Below are positions 1 to 7,514 of a DNA stretch of 64,000 nt, piece by piece. The notes under the pieces were generated by a model. The model saw nothing but the letters and a program-made list of their open reading frames with translations, did no database searches and had not been told where the DNA came from. Where the stretch lies: NCBI RefSeq assembly GCF_012844455.2, contig NZ_JABBCQ020000019.1, positions 22,286 through 86,285 of the forward strand, in the 5' to 3' direction. Origin of the DNA: Comamonas suwonensis. GTDB lineage: Bacteria > Pseudomonadota > Gammaproteobacteria > Burkholderiales > Burkholderiaceae_C. Every line of letters begins with the position of its first letter. Position 1 is the stretch's first letter. The position numbers and the translations under genes were made by a program.

Positions 1-621
1 CTGCTGGGTGGAACCGGCCTGCTCGCATTACTGGCCATTCCGGCTTCAGCCTTGAGCATGAAGCAAGCGGGCCAAACACCGGCCTTCATTGCCAAGGGCT
101 TACGTGCCGCGCTGTGGCTGTGTCTGGCATTGCTGGTAATTCAGGTCAGTCTGGGCGGCTGGGTCAGCACCAATTACGCCGTGCTTGCCTGCACCACCTT
201 CCCGAGCTGCCAAGGCAGCTGGTGGCCTGCCATGAACTTTGGTGAGGCGCTGCAGATCTGGCGCCCACTGGGGCTGCTCAAAGATGGCAGCAACATTAGC
301 TTTGAAGCGCTGACCGCCATTCACTACATCCACCGCCTTGCGGCTTATGCGGTGGTGGCAGCCCTTGCGGGCCTGTGGTGGACACTGCGCCGCGCACCGG
401 CACTGACCAAGCAGCGCCGCCTGCTGGGCTTTTTTGTAGTGCTACAAGTTTTGACGGGTCTGTCCAACGTGGTCTTGGACTGGCCCTTGGTTGCGGCCGT
501 GCTTCACACTGGTGGAGCCGCGGCCCTGGTAACGATTGTGGTCTGGAGTCTGGCCGTGACGCGCAGCAATGCCGTCACCACCAACCGACCTGAAATGACG
601 CGCCGCCCTGCTGAGGCATAG
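1..621 (+). CDS. ctaA: Heme A synthase CtaA/Cox15, C-terminal part (5' end outside window)
   Basis: The reading frame is open from the first base, so the N-terminus lies outside the window and about 206 residues are visible. The family is a polytopic inner-membrane enzyme that oxidises the C8 methyl of heme O to make heme A for cytochrome c oxidase. The visible part has several hydrophobic helices and two conserved histidine contexts expected for heme ligands, HYIHRL and VLHTGG. A cysteine pair in a periplasmic loop (LACTTFPSC) is typical of the Cox15 type. ctaB follows after 18 bp on the same strand, the usual order, so the two are probably co-transcribed. Confidence 0.9.
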   Translation: MLGGTGLLALLAIPASALSMKQAGQTPAFIAKGLRAALWLCLALLVIQVSLGGWVSTNYAVLACTTFPSCQGSWWPAMNFGEALQIWRPLGLLKDGSNISFEALTAIHYIHRLAAYAVVAALAGLWWTLRRAPALTKQRRLLGFFVVLQVLTGLSNVVLDWPLVAAVLHTGGAAALVTIVVWSLAVTRSNAVTTNRPEMTRRPAEA

Positions 622-639
622 CGCACAAAGAGTGATTGC

Positions 640-1545
640 ATGAGTCAAAGTGAAGCCTTGTTGGACAACACCTCGCGAGTCAGCCAGTTCTATGCGCTGA
701 CCAAGCCGCGCGTGGTGCAACTGATTGTTTTTTGCGCGCTGATTGGCATGGTGCTGGCCGTGCCCGGCTGGCCAACGACTGGCCAGTGGATACATATGGG
801 CGTGGCCTGCGCTGGCATCTGGCTGGTGGCCGCTGCTGCTGCCGCCTTCAACTGCCTGGTAGAGCGCCATATCGATGCCAAGATGAAGCGCACCGCGTGG
901 CGCCCCACGGCGCGTGGAGAGTTGTCCAGCCAGCAGGCACTGGCCTTCTCGGCCATTCTTTGCCTGCTTGGCGCGACGATTCTCTGGGTCTGGACCAATT
1001 CACTGACCATGTGGCTGACGCTGGCCACCTTTGTGGGCTACGCCGTGATCTACACCGTGGTGCTCAAGCCTGCAACGCCCCAAAACATTGTGATTGGCGG
1101 TGCATCGGGTGCCATGCCTCCCGTGCTGGGCTGGGCCGCGATGACGGGCAATGTGGGACCCGAGGCGCTGATTCTGTTCCTCATCATCTTCCTGTGGACC
1201 CCGCCGCACTTCTGGGCACTGGCCCTGTACCGCGTGGAAGACTACCGCCAGTCCGGCCTGCCCATGCTGCCCGTGACCCACGGCAGCGAATACACGCGCC
1301 TGCAGATTCTGCTCTACACCGTGGTGCTGTTTGCCGCGGGCCTGCTGCCTTTTATGTACGGCATGAGCAGCTGGCTGTACCTGTTTGCCGCCGTGGTTCT
1401 GGGCGCTGGTTTTATTGGCTACGCCGTGGCTCTGTACCGCAACTATTCGGATGCGCTGTCGCGCCGCACCTTCCGCTTCTCGCTGATTCACCTGAGCCTG
1501 CTGTTTCTGGCTCTGCTCGTCGATCATTACCTGTTCATGGCTTGA
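640..1545 (+). CDS. ctaB: Protoheme IX farnesyltransferase (heme O synthase)
   Basis: This is a 301-residue UbiA-superfamily prenyltransferase that adds farnesyl to protoheme IX to give heme O, the substrate of CtaA. The allylic-diphosphate binding motif lies at about residues 71-90 (NCLVERHID, then KMKRTAWRP). About nine hydrophobic segments follow, with a second motif around [10 protein letters not shown]. Length is normal for CtaB/CyoE. The start has an AAAGAG ribosome-binding-like sequence and follows ctaA by 18 bp. An intrinsic terminator follows the stop by about 20 bp, closing the ctaA-ctaB transcript. Confidence 0.95.
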   Translation: MSQSEALLDNTSRVSQFYALTKPRVVQLIVFCALIGMVLAVPGWPTTGQWIHMGVACAGIWLVAAAAAAFNCLVERHIDAKMKRTAWRPTARGELSSQQALAFSAILCLLGATILWVWTNSLTMWLTLATFVGYAVIYTVVLKPATPQNIVIGGASGAMPPVLGWAAMTGNVGPEALILFLIIFLWTPPHFWALALYRVEDYRQSGLPMLPVTHGSEYTRLQILLYTVVLFAAGLLPFMYGMSSWLYLFAAVVLGAGFIGYAVALYRNYSDALSRRTFRFSLIHLSLLFLALLVDHYLFMA

Positions 1546-1565
1546 TTTTTTGAGCCATCTACCTG

Positions 1566-1591
1566 AAAAACCCGGTTCGCCGGGCTTTTTT
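1566..1591 (+). terminator. Intrinsic terminator after ctaB
   Basis: A perfect 5-bp GC stem, cccgg/ccggg, closes a ttcg tetraloop (1571-1584). It is preceded by an A-run and followed by a run of seven T. It ends the ctaA-ctaB transcript. Confidence 0.85.
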
Positions 1592-1670
1592 ACGTCTAAC
1601 GAATTCAATCACTATCAAAAGATGAGCTACTTGCGCTTTATGGTAATGCGGTAGAAGCCTGAAAGTCATG

Positions 1671-1707
1671 AAACAAAAAAGGCCAGCTCTTATGCAGAGC
1701 TGGCCTT
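1671..1707 (-). terminator. Intrinsic terminator after tsdA (minus strand)
   Basis: A 10-bp stem ggccagctct/agagctggcc closes a 5-nt loop (1681-1705). Read on the minus strand it is followed by a T-rich tract, the complement of 1671-1680. It lies about 35 bp beyond the tsdA stop. Confidence 0.85.
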
Positions 1708-1742
1708 GGGTTCATGTCCAGCAAACCCGATCAAGTGCCTGA

Positions 1743-2720
1743 TTACAGACCCTTGAGCAGCTTGCCGTTCACTTCCTTGCCGTACATGGAGAACTTGCCG
1801 TGGTGCTGTTCAGCCGTGGCCTGCAAGTTGCCATTGAAGCGGGGGTCTTGACCACGTTCCTGGCTGTTGATGAAGGTTGCCACGTCCCATGCTTCCTGAT
1901 CGCTCAGCGTCGCATTGCCGTAGGGCATGTTGTTCTTGATGAAGTTGGCAGCCTTGTCGATGTCGTGCATGCCAGCACCCCAGTTGTAGGAGTCCTTGCC
2001 CCACAGCGGCGGGAACACGGCGACATCACCGACAAACTGGCCTTTTCCGTCCGCACTGTGGCACAGCGCGCACTTGGCTTCATAGACCTTGGCACCGGCT
2101 TCGTACGTGGGCTTTTCCTGGGGTTCGCCTGCCTTTTTGAAGCCTGCACCGGGCAGCTTTTCGCCGGTGGGGGCCTTTTGCGCCATCCAGTAGGCGTAAG
2201 ACTCCAGCGCCACCAGCACGTCATGCCCATCATCAGGCGCCTTGCCGTTCATGGAGTACATGAAGCAGCCGCGCACGCGTTCGGCAAAGGTGTCCACGTG
2301 GTCGGTCTTCTTGCGATAGGCCGGGTACATGGGGTATGCGCCCCACATGGGAGCGGCTCCCTTCAGGCGACCGGCATCCAGGTGACAGTTGGTGCAGCTC
2401 AGCGGGTTGCCCGAGAAGCCCACGGCATTGGTGGGCGTGCGTGTGAAGATGGCTTCGCCACGGCGAATCCACTCGCCCATGGGGCCTTCAGGCATGTCTG
2501 TTTCGCCGGGAGGCGTGAATGCTCCGGGCTTGGCCACCACGGCCACGGCCTTGGCATCTGCCGCAGTGGCGGCGACCTTGGCAGGCTCTTCAGCCTTTTG
2601 GGGGCTGCTTACGCTCATGCCATACCAGAGCGCACCGCCCAAGCCAGCAAACATGCACGCCACCACGGCGTATTCAGCAAGATTGGAGCTTTTGGAAGCC
2701 GTTTTTTGTTGTTCCGACAT
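1743..2720 (-). CDS. tsdA: Diheme cytochrome c, thiosulfate dehydrogenase TsdA family
   Basis: This 325-residue protein has an N-terminal membrane anchor (about residues 13-32) followed by two c-type heme sites: C109-TN-CH and C217-AL-CH. Between them a conserved Cys (C152, in RVRGCFMYS) sits where TsdA proteins supply the unusual cysteine axial ligand of the active-site heme. The surrounding GNPLSCTNCHLDAG and SMNGK blocks also match TsdA. The family interconverts thiosulfate and tetrathionate in the periplasm. Start chosen at the ATG with a GGGAG ribosome-binding site rather than 33 codons upstream. It follows tsdB by 16 bp. The direction of catalysis cannot be read from sequence. Confidence 0.85.
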   Translation of the reverse strand: MSEQQKTASKSSNLAEYAVVACMFAGLGGALWYGMSVSSPQKAEEPAKVAATAADAKAVAVVAKPGAFTPPGETDMPEGPMGEWIRRGEAIFTRTPTNAVGFSGNPLSCTNCHLDAGRLKGAAPMWGAYPMYPAYRKKTDHVDTFAERVRGCFMYSMNGKAPDDGHDVLVALESYAYWMAQKAPTGEKLPGAGFKKAGEPQEKPTYEAGAKVYEAKCALCHSADGKGQFVGDVAVFPPLWGKDSYNWGAGMHDIDKAANFIKNNMPYGNATLSDQEAWDVATFINSQERGQDPRFNGNLQATAEQHHGKFSMYGKEVNGKLLKGL

Positions 2721-2736
2721 AGTCAACTCCCGAGGC

Positions 2737-3462
2737 TTAAGGTTTGGCGGGTGCTGCAGGCGCAGCAGCGGCTGGGTTATGCAGACGCTGGTAGTACGCA
2801 GCGACAGCCTTGACGTCATCCGCCGAGAGCTTCTTGGCCACAGCGCCCATCAGGCCCAGAGGGCCGGCTTCGCGCTGGCCCTTGTTCCAGGCATCGATCT
2901 GGCTCTGCATATAGTCGGCAGACAGGTGACCAATGGCCGGGAAATCCTTGCCCACACCCACACCACCGGGGCCATGGCACTGCGCGCAGGCAGGAATGCC
3001 GTCCGCCCAGCGGCCGCGCTCGACCAGCCATGCGCCGCTATCGTCATTCTTGCCGGGCAAAGCACCGCGCACCGCCTTGATGGGCAGTGGCAGGGTGGCG
3101 TAATAAGCCGCCACGTCAGCGCGCTCTTGTTCGCTCAAGGCCTTGGCCATGGAAGCCATGACAGCCGATTGACGGGCACCTGCTGCCAGCTGGTTCAGCT
3201 GGCGCTCCAGATAGCCGGGGTGCTGACCTGCCAGCGCGGGAAAGCCGGCCTGACCTTCACCCTTGGCACCGTGGCAGGTGGCACAGGCGGCAGCGCCGCC
3301 CGCAGAGCCGGACTGGGCAATCTTGGCACCAGCCGTGGCATTGCCGTTCAATGCGGCCTTGGCGGCAGCAGGTTCTTGCGCCCAGGCGCTAGTCGCCATC
3401 AGCATGGAAATGCCGACAGCCACCCACGACCGGGGCAGAGTCTTAGTGTTCAAGCGATTCAT
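2737..3462 (-). CDS. tsdB: Cytochrome c4-like diheme protein, TsdB electron acceptor
   Basis: This 241-residue exported protein has a signal peptide ending at SAWAQ and two cytochrome c domains with C60-AT-CH and C159-AQ-CH. The blocks following the first heme (GFPALAGQHPGYLERQL) are those of cytochrome c4. Such a protein directly upstream of tsdA is the known TsdB arrangement, in which it takes electrons from TsdA toward the oxidase. The start is the ATG before the signal peptide; the open frame extends upstream without coding character and the ribosome-binding site is weak. An IS element begins 139 bp upstream and probably separates the pair from its native promoter. Confidence 0.82.
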   Translation of the reverse strand: MNRLNTKTLPRSWVAVGISMLMATSAWAQEPAAAKAALNGNATAGAKIAQSGSAGGAAACATCHGAKGEGQAGFPALAGQHPGYLERQLNQLAAGARQSAVMASMAKALSEQERADVAAYYATLPLPIKAVRGALPGKNDDSGAWLVERGRWADGIPACAQCHGPGGVGVGKDFPAIGHLSADYMQSQIDAWNKGQREAGPLGLMGAVAKKLSADDVKAVAAYYQRLHNPAAAAPAAPAKP

Positions 3463-3502
3463 CTTGGGAATGGAGTTGTACGCCGCGCCCACCAGACCCA
3501 CA

Positions 3503-3559
3503 TCAGGCTGGTGCAAGCGCCGACGTCTGGCCGATGATGACAAGGACGTAGAAGCCCAT
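3503..3559 (-). other. Short hydrophobic ORF in tsdB leader (doubtful)
   Basis: An 18-codon ATG-initiated frame in the leader of tsdB encodes a single hydrophobic stretch (MGFYVLVIIGQTSALAPA). It has no clear ribosome-binding site. It could be a leader peptide, a remnant, or chance. I would not call it a gene on this evidence. Confidence 0.15.
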
Positions 3560-3596
3560 GACAGCAAGCGCATCCCTCGAAGATACTTATATAAGA

Positions 3597-3600
3597 TTAA
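3597..3600. repeat. Target-site duplication TTAA, left copy
   Basis: TTAA directly abuts the left inverted repeat of the IS. The same four bases follow the right inverted repeat at 4772-4775. IS5 elements favour YTAR targets, which TTAA fits. Confidence 0.8.
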
Positions 3601-3674
3601 GGAAACTCTGCAAAACTCGATTTCAAGCGTGATAGTGCTTGAACGAGTGTGATGTTTGCTTGCCTCTGACACTC

Positions 3675-3708
3675 AAGATGCCCGCGTTTCGCGGGCATCT
3701 TGCTTTTT
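3675..3708 (+). terminator. Terminator-like hairpin at IS edge, reading into the element
   Basis: A perfect 12-bp stem (3675-3686 with 3690-3701) has a 3-nt loop and is followed by gcttttt on the plus strand. It would stop transcripts entering the IS from the left, antisense to the transposase. On the minus strand there is no T-run. Confidence 0.6.
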
Positions 3709-4702
3709 ACGCACCCACAACAGGCTTGGGTTGGCTGTTCACTAGCAAACGGCCACGGGCCATCCACAAGTTCGCCAAGGCAAACAGGGTATGCAATTGC
3801 TGTGTGTTCTTTCTCAAGCCTCGGTAGCGAACTTTGACGTGGCCAAACTGACGCTTGATGACTCTGAATGGGTGTTCGACCTTGGCCCGGATTTTGGACT
3901 TCACCTGCTCAAGCTGCTCTTGCATGGCCGATACCGGGTGCTGAAGGTCTAGAGCCTTGCGCTGGCTGCGCTTCATGGCGATATGCCATTGGAATTTTCG
4001 CTCAGGTTCTGGCGTCGGCATGTCGGGGCGTTTGTCTGCACCTTGGTAGCCTGCATCACCATAGCCATCAATCTCTTTTCCATGCAGCAGGCTGTTGGCT
4101 TCAACGACATCACTGACGTTGGCCGATGTGCCTCGCACTGTGTGCACCAGACCAGAATCAGCATCCACGCCAATATGGGCCTTCATGCCGAAGTACCACT
4201 GATTGCCCTTCTTGGCCTGGTGCATTTCAGGATCACGAGATTTGGTGCTGTTTTTGGTTGAACTGGGCGCTGCAATCAGCGTCGCATCCACAATGGTTCC
4301 CGTGCGAAGCAGCAGCTTTTTACGCTCCAGCAAGTCCGTGACCGTCTTCAGAATTTGCTCGGCCAGTTTGTGTCTTTCCAATAGATGACGAAACCGCAGG
4401 ATAGTGCTCTCATCAGGCGTGGCACTGCCCCATGACAGGCTAGCGAATTCCCGAAACAAGGGCATGTCATGCAGTGCTTCTTCCATCGCTGGATCGCCGA
4501 GGTTGAACCACTGCTGCATGAAGTGAATGCGTAGCAGCATCTCAACAGGAAACGGAGGCCGTCCTTTGCGACCTTCCGGGGCGTAAGGAGCAATCAATGC
4601 CACAAGATCCTTCCACGGCACGACCTGCTGCATCTGCTCCAGGAATTCGCGTTTGCGTGTTTTTTTGGTGGAAAGGTTCAGGCCAAGATCAAATTGCTGC
4701 AT
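3707..4702 (-). CDS. IS5-family DDE transposase
   Basis: This 331-residue transposase fills the IS. The N-terminal domain (KTRKREFLEQM, then EMLLRIHFMQQWF) is that of the IS5 group. The catalytic domain has the first Asp in TIVDATLIAAP, the second in GDAGYQG, and the Glu in VEHPFRVIKRQFG, matching the DDE set with the following R and K. The start is the ATG at 4702; an in-frame GTG lies nine codons upstream. No frameshift or stop interrupts it. It cuts and pastes the element using the terminal repeats described for the IS. Confidence 0.92.
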   Translation of the reverse strand: MQQFDLGLNLSTKKTRKREFLEQMQQVVPWKDLVALIAPYAPEGRKGRPPFPVEMLLRIHFMQQWFNLGDPAMEEALHDMPLFREFASLSWGSATPDESTILRFRHLLERHKLAEQILKTVTDLLERKKLLLRTGTIVDATLIAAPSSTKNSTKSRDPEMHQAKKGNQWYFGMKAHIGVDADSGLVHTVRGTSANVSDVVEANSLLHGKEIDGYGDAGYQGADKRPDMPTPEPERKFQWHIAMKRSQRKALDLQHPVSAMQEQLEQVKSKIRAKVEHPFRVIKRQFGHVKVRYRGLRKNTQQLHTLFALANLWMARGRLLVNSQPKPVVGA

Positions 4703-4771
4703 AGGCCGGGATGCTGCCGCACCCGGCACGCATGTGCAAGCACATGCGTTGGGGACTTATGCAGAGGTTCC

Positions 4772-4775
4772 TTAA
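4772..4775. repeat. Target-site duplication TTAA, right copy
   Basis: Same four bases as at 3597-3600, immediately after the right inverted repeat of the IS. Confidence 0.8.
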
Positions 4776-4816
4776 GAGCCAATTAATGCCTGGAACAATC
4801 GGCTACAAATCCGGGC

Positions 4817-6661
4817 TCAGAGAGTATCCATACCCTTATCAGCCCCTGCGCTGCAAGCCATGACCGGCAAGTAAAGACGCACCACCAGCCCTGTAGGAGG
4901 CGCTGCAGAAGCCCAATCGCTCGCATCGCCCTGCTCAAGCCACTGTGCCAGTGGCAGCAGCTCCAGTACGCCACCGCTGCTCTGGGCAATCCGCTGAACA
5001 ATGGCCAACCCCAGCCCGCTGCCATGCGCTTGGTGCTGCTTGCGCCAGAAGCGCTGCGTGGCGACGGCGCAATCCTCGTGGTTCAAACCCGGCCCTTGAT
5101 CAAGCACGGTGAATTCCACATATCCCGCAATGCGCTCAGGCCTTGGCAAAGTTCCATCCGCTAAGCCACCAGCATCTACCGGCAGTTGCTTGAAAGAACG
5201 CTTGAGATGCTTGAGATAGCGCATACCCAGCGACACGGGGAAATCCGACGGATCCTGCCCCGCCACCTGCCCATAGCGCAAGGCATTTTCGATCAGATTG
5301 CGCAGTGCAGAAATCAGCAGGGGCTGTGGCACAACCACCCGCAAATCCTCCAGCCGAGCATCGCCCTGCGCCTGCCCTGGCAGCCAGCGCAGACGTTGCT
5401 GACCCGAGGGAATCGCCGTAGCGGCCAGCCCCCAGGCTTTTTCCAATGCATCCCAGGCGCAGGCGGGCTCAGAGCCGCAGACCATGGGGCGTGTGCCATC
5501 GCCTTCATCGCCCTCGTCACCAGCCGGTTGCCCATCAAGTCGCGCCAGCAGCAGCAACTGCTCCAGCGTGTGCTGCAAATGCACCACGCCTTCACCGGCC
5601 TGCTCCAGCGCATCGTGGGTCATCTGCCATTGCATGGTCTGCGCGGCAGGCACAGCCGCCGCATCAGAAGTCGAAACCATTTTCTGTGCGCCCACGCTGG
5701 CCACGGCCATCTGTGCGACTTGCACATGGGTCTTCACCGCCGTCAGCGGCGTGCGCAGTTCATGGGCCGCATCATCCGTCCAGCGGCGCTCCCGCTCCAG
5801 CGCGCTGTGCACACGCTGCAGCAAATGATTAATGGTCTGCACCAGCGGCGCCAGTTCTTTGACCTGGCGGCCCTGCGCCACCGGAGAGTCATCGCTAGGC
5901 GGGCGCTGGCTGAGTTCTTGGCGCAGCGACTCCAGTGGCCGCAGACCCCGGGTCACCCCCCACCACATCAGCACCATGCTGGCCAGCAGCGCCAGCAAAA
6001 AGGGCAGGATGATGGTGTAGGCAAAGCCGTAGATCAGCCCCTCGCGCACATCAATGCGGTCAGCCGTGGCAATGCGCACGCCGTGATCTTCCAGCACATA
6101 GGTGCGCCATGGGCGCCCTCCTTTGATGACGGTGGAAAAGCCCAACGGCAGCGGAGCCTGAAAGCTGGGAGCACCGGCCGTTCGGGCCAGAACCTGCGAA
6201 TCATCGGGCTCAGCCGCTTCCGGCATGTGCACGGGCGGCACCTTATCTCCGGCCCTGTCTCCCGCCTGAGCCCCCACATGACTGCGCGGCACCTCCAGCG
6301 GAGACGCCGGGATCAACGTCGCAGGTCTTTCAGTACCTGCTTCCGCAGCAAATGCTTCAGAATTGCTAGCTTCTGATGCAGGTGCTGTATGCACTTCACT
6401 GCGAATCATGCTAACTTCACAGGCCACGCCATCACGCGCGACCACGTTAAGCATGGGCCCCCAGTCTTCAGGACTGGCGTTTTGCGGCTTGAACTGATGG
6501 ACGATGCCCGCCACCATGCGGGCCGATGCAATCAGCCGGTCATCCAGCACCGAGCGCAACTCATGGCGCATGCCGGTAAACATCCAGGTGGCGACACCGC
6601 CCCAGAGCGTACACAGCGCCAGACACAGCCATACCAGCAGTCGAACCCGCAAACTACGCAT
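4817..6661 (-). CDS. Sensor histidine kinase, QseC/TctE-like
   Basis: This is a 614-residue inner-membrane kinase. An N-terminal TM helix (about residues 7-28) is followed by a long periplasmic domain with a low-complexity Ala/Pro/Asp-rich middle, and a second TM near residue 215. The H-box DDAAHELRTPL gives phospho-acceptor H300. The N-box is LRNLIENALRYG and the G-boxes are DQGPGL and GSGLGLAIVQR. It is longer than typical QseC (about 450), because of the periplasmic insert and insertions in the catalytic domain. The ATG shares one base with the stop of the response-regulator gene, so they are translationally coupled. The ligand is not predictable. Confidence 0.9.
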   Translation of the reverse strand: MRSLRVRLLVWLCLALCTLWGGVATWMFTGMRHELRSVLDDRLIASARMVAGIVHQFKPQNASPEDWGPMLNVVARDGVACEVSMIRSEVHTAPASEASNSEAFAAEAGTERPATLIPASPLEVPRSHVGAQAGDRAGDKVPPVHMPEAAEPDDSQVLARTAGAPSFQAPLPLGFSTVIKGGRPWRTYVLEDHGVRIATADRIDVREGLIYGFAYTIILPFLLALLASMVLMWWGVTRGLRPLESLRQELSQRPPSDDSPVAQGRQVKELAPLVQTINHLLQRVHSALERERRWTDDAAHELRTPLTAVKTHVQVAQMAVASVGAQKMVSTSDAAAVPAAQTMQWQMTHDALEQAGEGVVHLQHTLEQLLLLARLDGQPAGDEGDEGDGTRPMVCGSEPACAWDALEKAWGLAATAIPSGQQRLRWLPGQAQGDARLEDLRVVVPQPLLISALRNLIENALRYGQVAGQDPSDFPVSLGMRYLKHLKRSFKQLPVDAGGLADGTLPRPERIAGYVEFTVLDQGPGLNHEDCAVATQRFWRKQHQAHGSGLGLAIVQRIAQSSGGVLELLPLAQWLEQGDASDWASAAPPTGLVVRLYLPVMACSAGADKGMDTL

Positions 6662-7332
6662 CAGTTGCCGCCTTGAATGCGCCCCAGGCGAAAGCCCACA
6701 CCGCGCACCGTCTCCACAATATCTGTACCCAGCTTGCGCCGCAGATGGTGCACATGCACATTCACGGCATTGCTCTCCACATCAAGGCTGTAACCATAGA
6801 GGCTGTCCCGCAGCTGTTCCAGATTGAGCACGCGGCCCGGCGACTGCAGCAGCGCCCGTAGCAAAGCCCATTCTCGGCGCGACAAATCAACCGCCTGCCC
6901 GTCACGCAAAGCCTGGCCGGCGGCCAGATCCACCTTGACATCGCCCAGCACAATCCAGTCCACAGACCGGCCTGCCGCACGACGCAACAGCGCATGCAGG
7001 CGTGCAGCCAGTTCATGAAGATCAAAGGGTTTGACCAAATAATCGTCTGCGCCCGTTTGCAGGCCTTCAATGCGCTGCCCCACCGCGTCGCGTGCGGTCA
7101 GGACCAGCACCGGCAGCTCAACGCCCTGACTGCGCCAGCGCGCCAGCAGGTGCAGGCCGTCCTCATCAGGCAGACCCAGGTCCAGCACGCACACATCAAA
7201 GTGCGATGATTTGATGGCCGCATCCGCCTGACTGGCGCAGCCCACCACATCGACACCAAAGCCCTGTAACTGCAGGCCAGCCTTGACCCCGCTGGCGACC
7301 AAAGCGTTATCTTCTACTAACAGCACATGCAT
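6661..7332 (-). CDS. OmpR-family response regulator, QseB/TctD-like
   Basis: This 223-residue protein has a receiver domain (LLVEDN acidic pair, phospho-acceptor D51 in VLDLGLPDEDG, conserved Lys in LVKPFD). A winged-helix DNA-binding domain follows at about residues 128-222, ending in ETVRGVGFRLG. The start is the ATG encoding MHVLLVEDN; longer frames upstream add non-homologous residues. It is the cognate partner of the kinase encoded immediately downstream. It is divergent from the redox group at 7515, with a 182-bp shared upstream region it may regulate. Confidence 0.92.
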   Translation of the reverse strand: MHVLLVEDNALVASGVKAGLQLQGFGVDVVGCASQADAAIKSSHFDVCVLDLGLPDEDGLHLLARWRSQGVELPVLVLTARDAVGQRIEGLQTGADDYLVKPFDLHELAARLHALLRRAAGRSVDWIVLGDVKVDLAAGQALRDGQAVDLSRREWALLRALLQSPGRVLNLEQLRDSLYGYSLDVESNAVNVHVHHLRRKLGTDIVETVRGVGFRLGRIQGGN

Positions 7333-7514
7333 CGTCGTCACCACGAAACTCTGGCTAGCAGCACCTCTTGAGGTGAGTAAGCGCAAGTTACGTGCCTATT
7401 CGTCAAAAGTGATCAGCATCGCAGATTTAGGTTTTCCCAGCGTTAACCGCGACTTAATCCCTTGCGCCCAAGATTGACGGCTGACTCACTCCGCCTTCGA
7501 ATGTTCACCCGCCC

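Larger units (their letters stand above)
3601..4771 (-). mobile_element. Complete IS5-family insertion sequence, 1171 bp
   Basis: The ends are imperfect inverted repeats. The left end reads GGAAACTCTGCAAAACTC and the inverted right end GGAACCTCTGCATAAGTC, 15 of 18 positions matching. TTAA duplications flank both ends (3597-3600, 4772-4775). It carries one full-length DDE transposase and so looks potentially active. It sits 139 bp upstream of tsdB, in the same orientation, and 45 bp beyond the 3' end of the downstream histidine kinase. No second copy lies in the window. Confidence 0.9.

Noticed and set aside
1800..3537. Long plus-strand frames (337 and 382 codons) opposite tsdA and tsdB
   Set aside because: Both heme proteins on the minus strand have full motifs; the plus frames have none.
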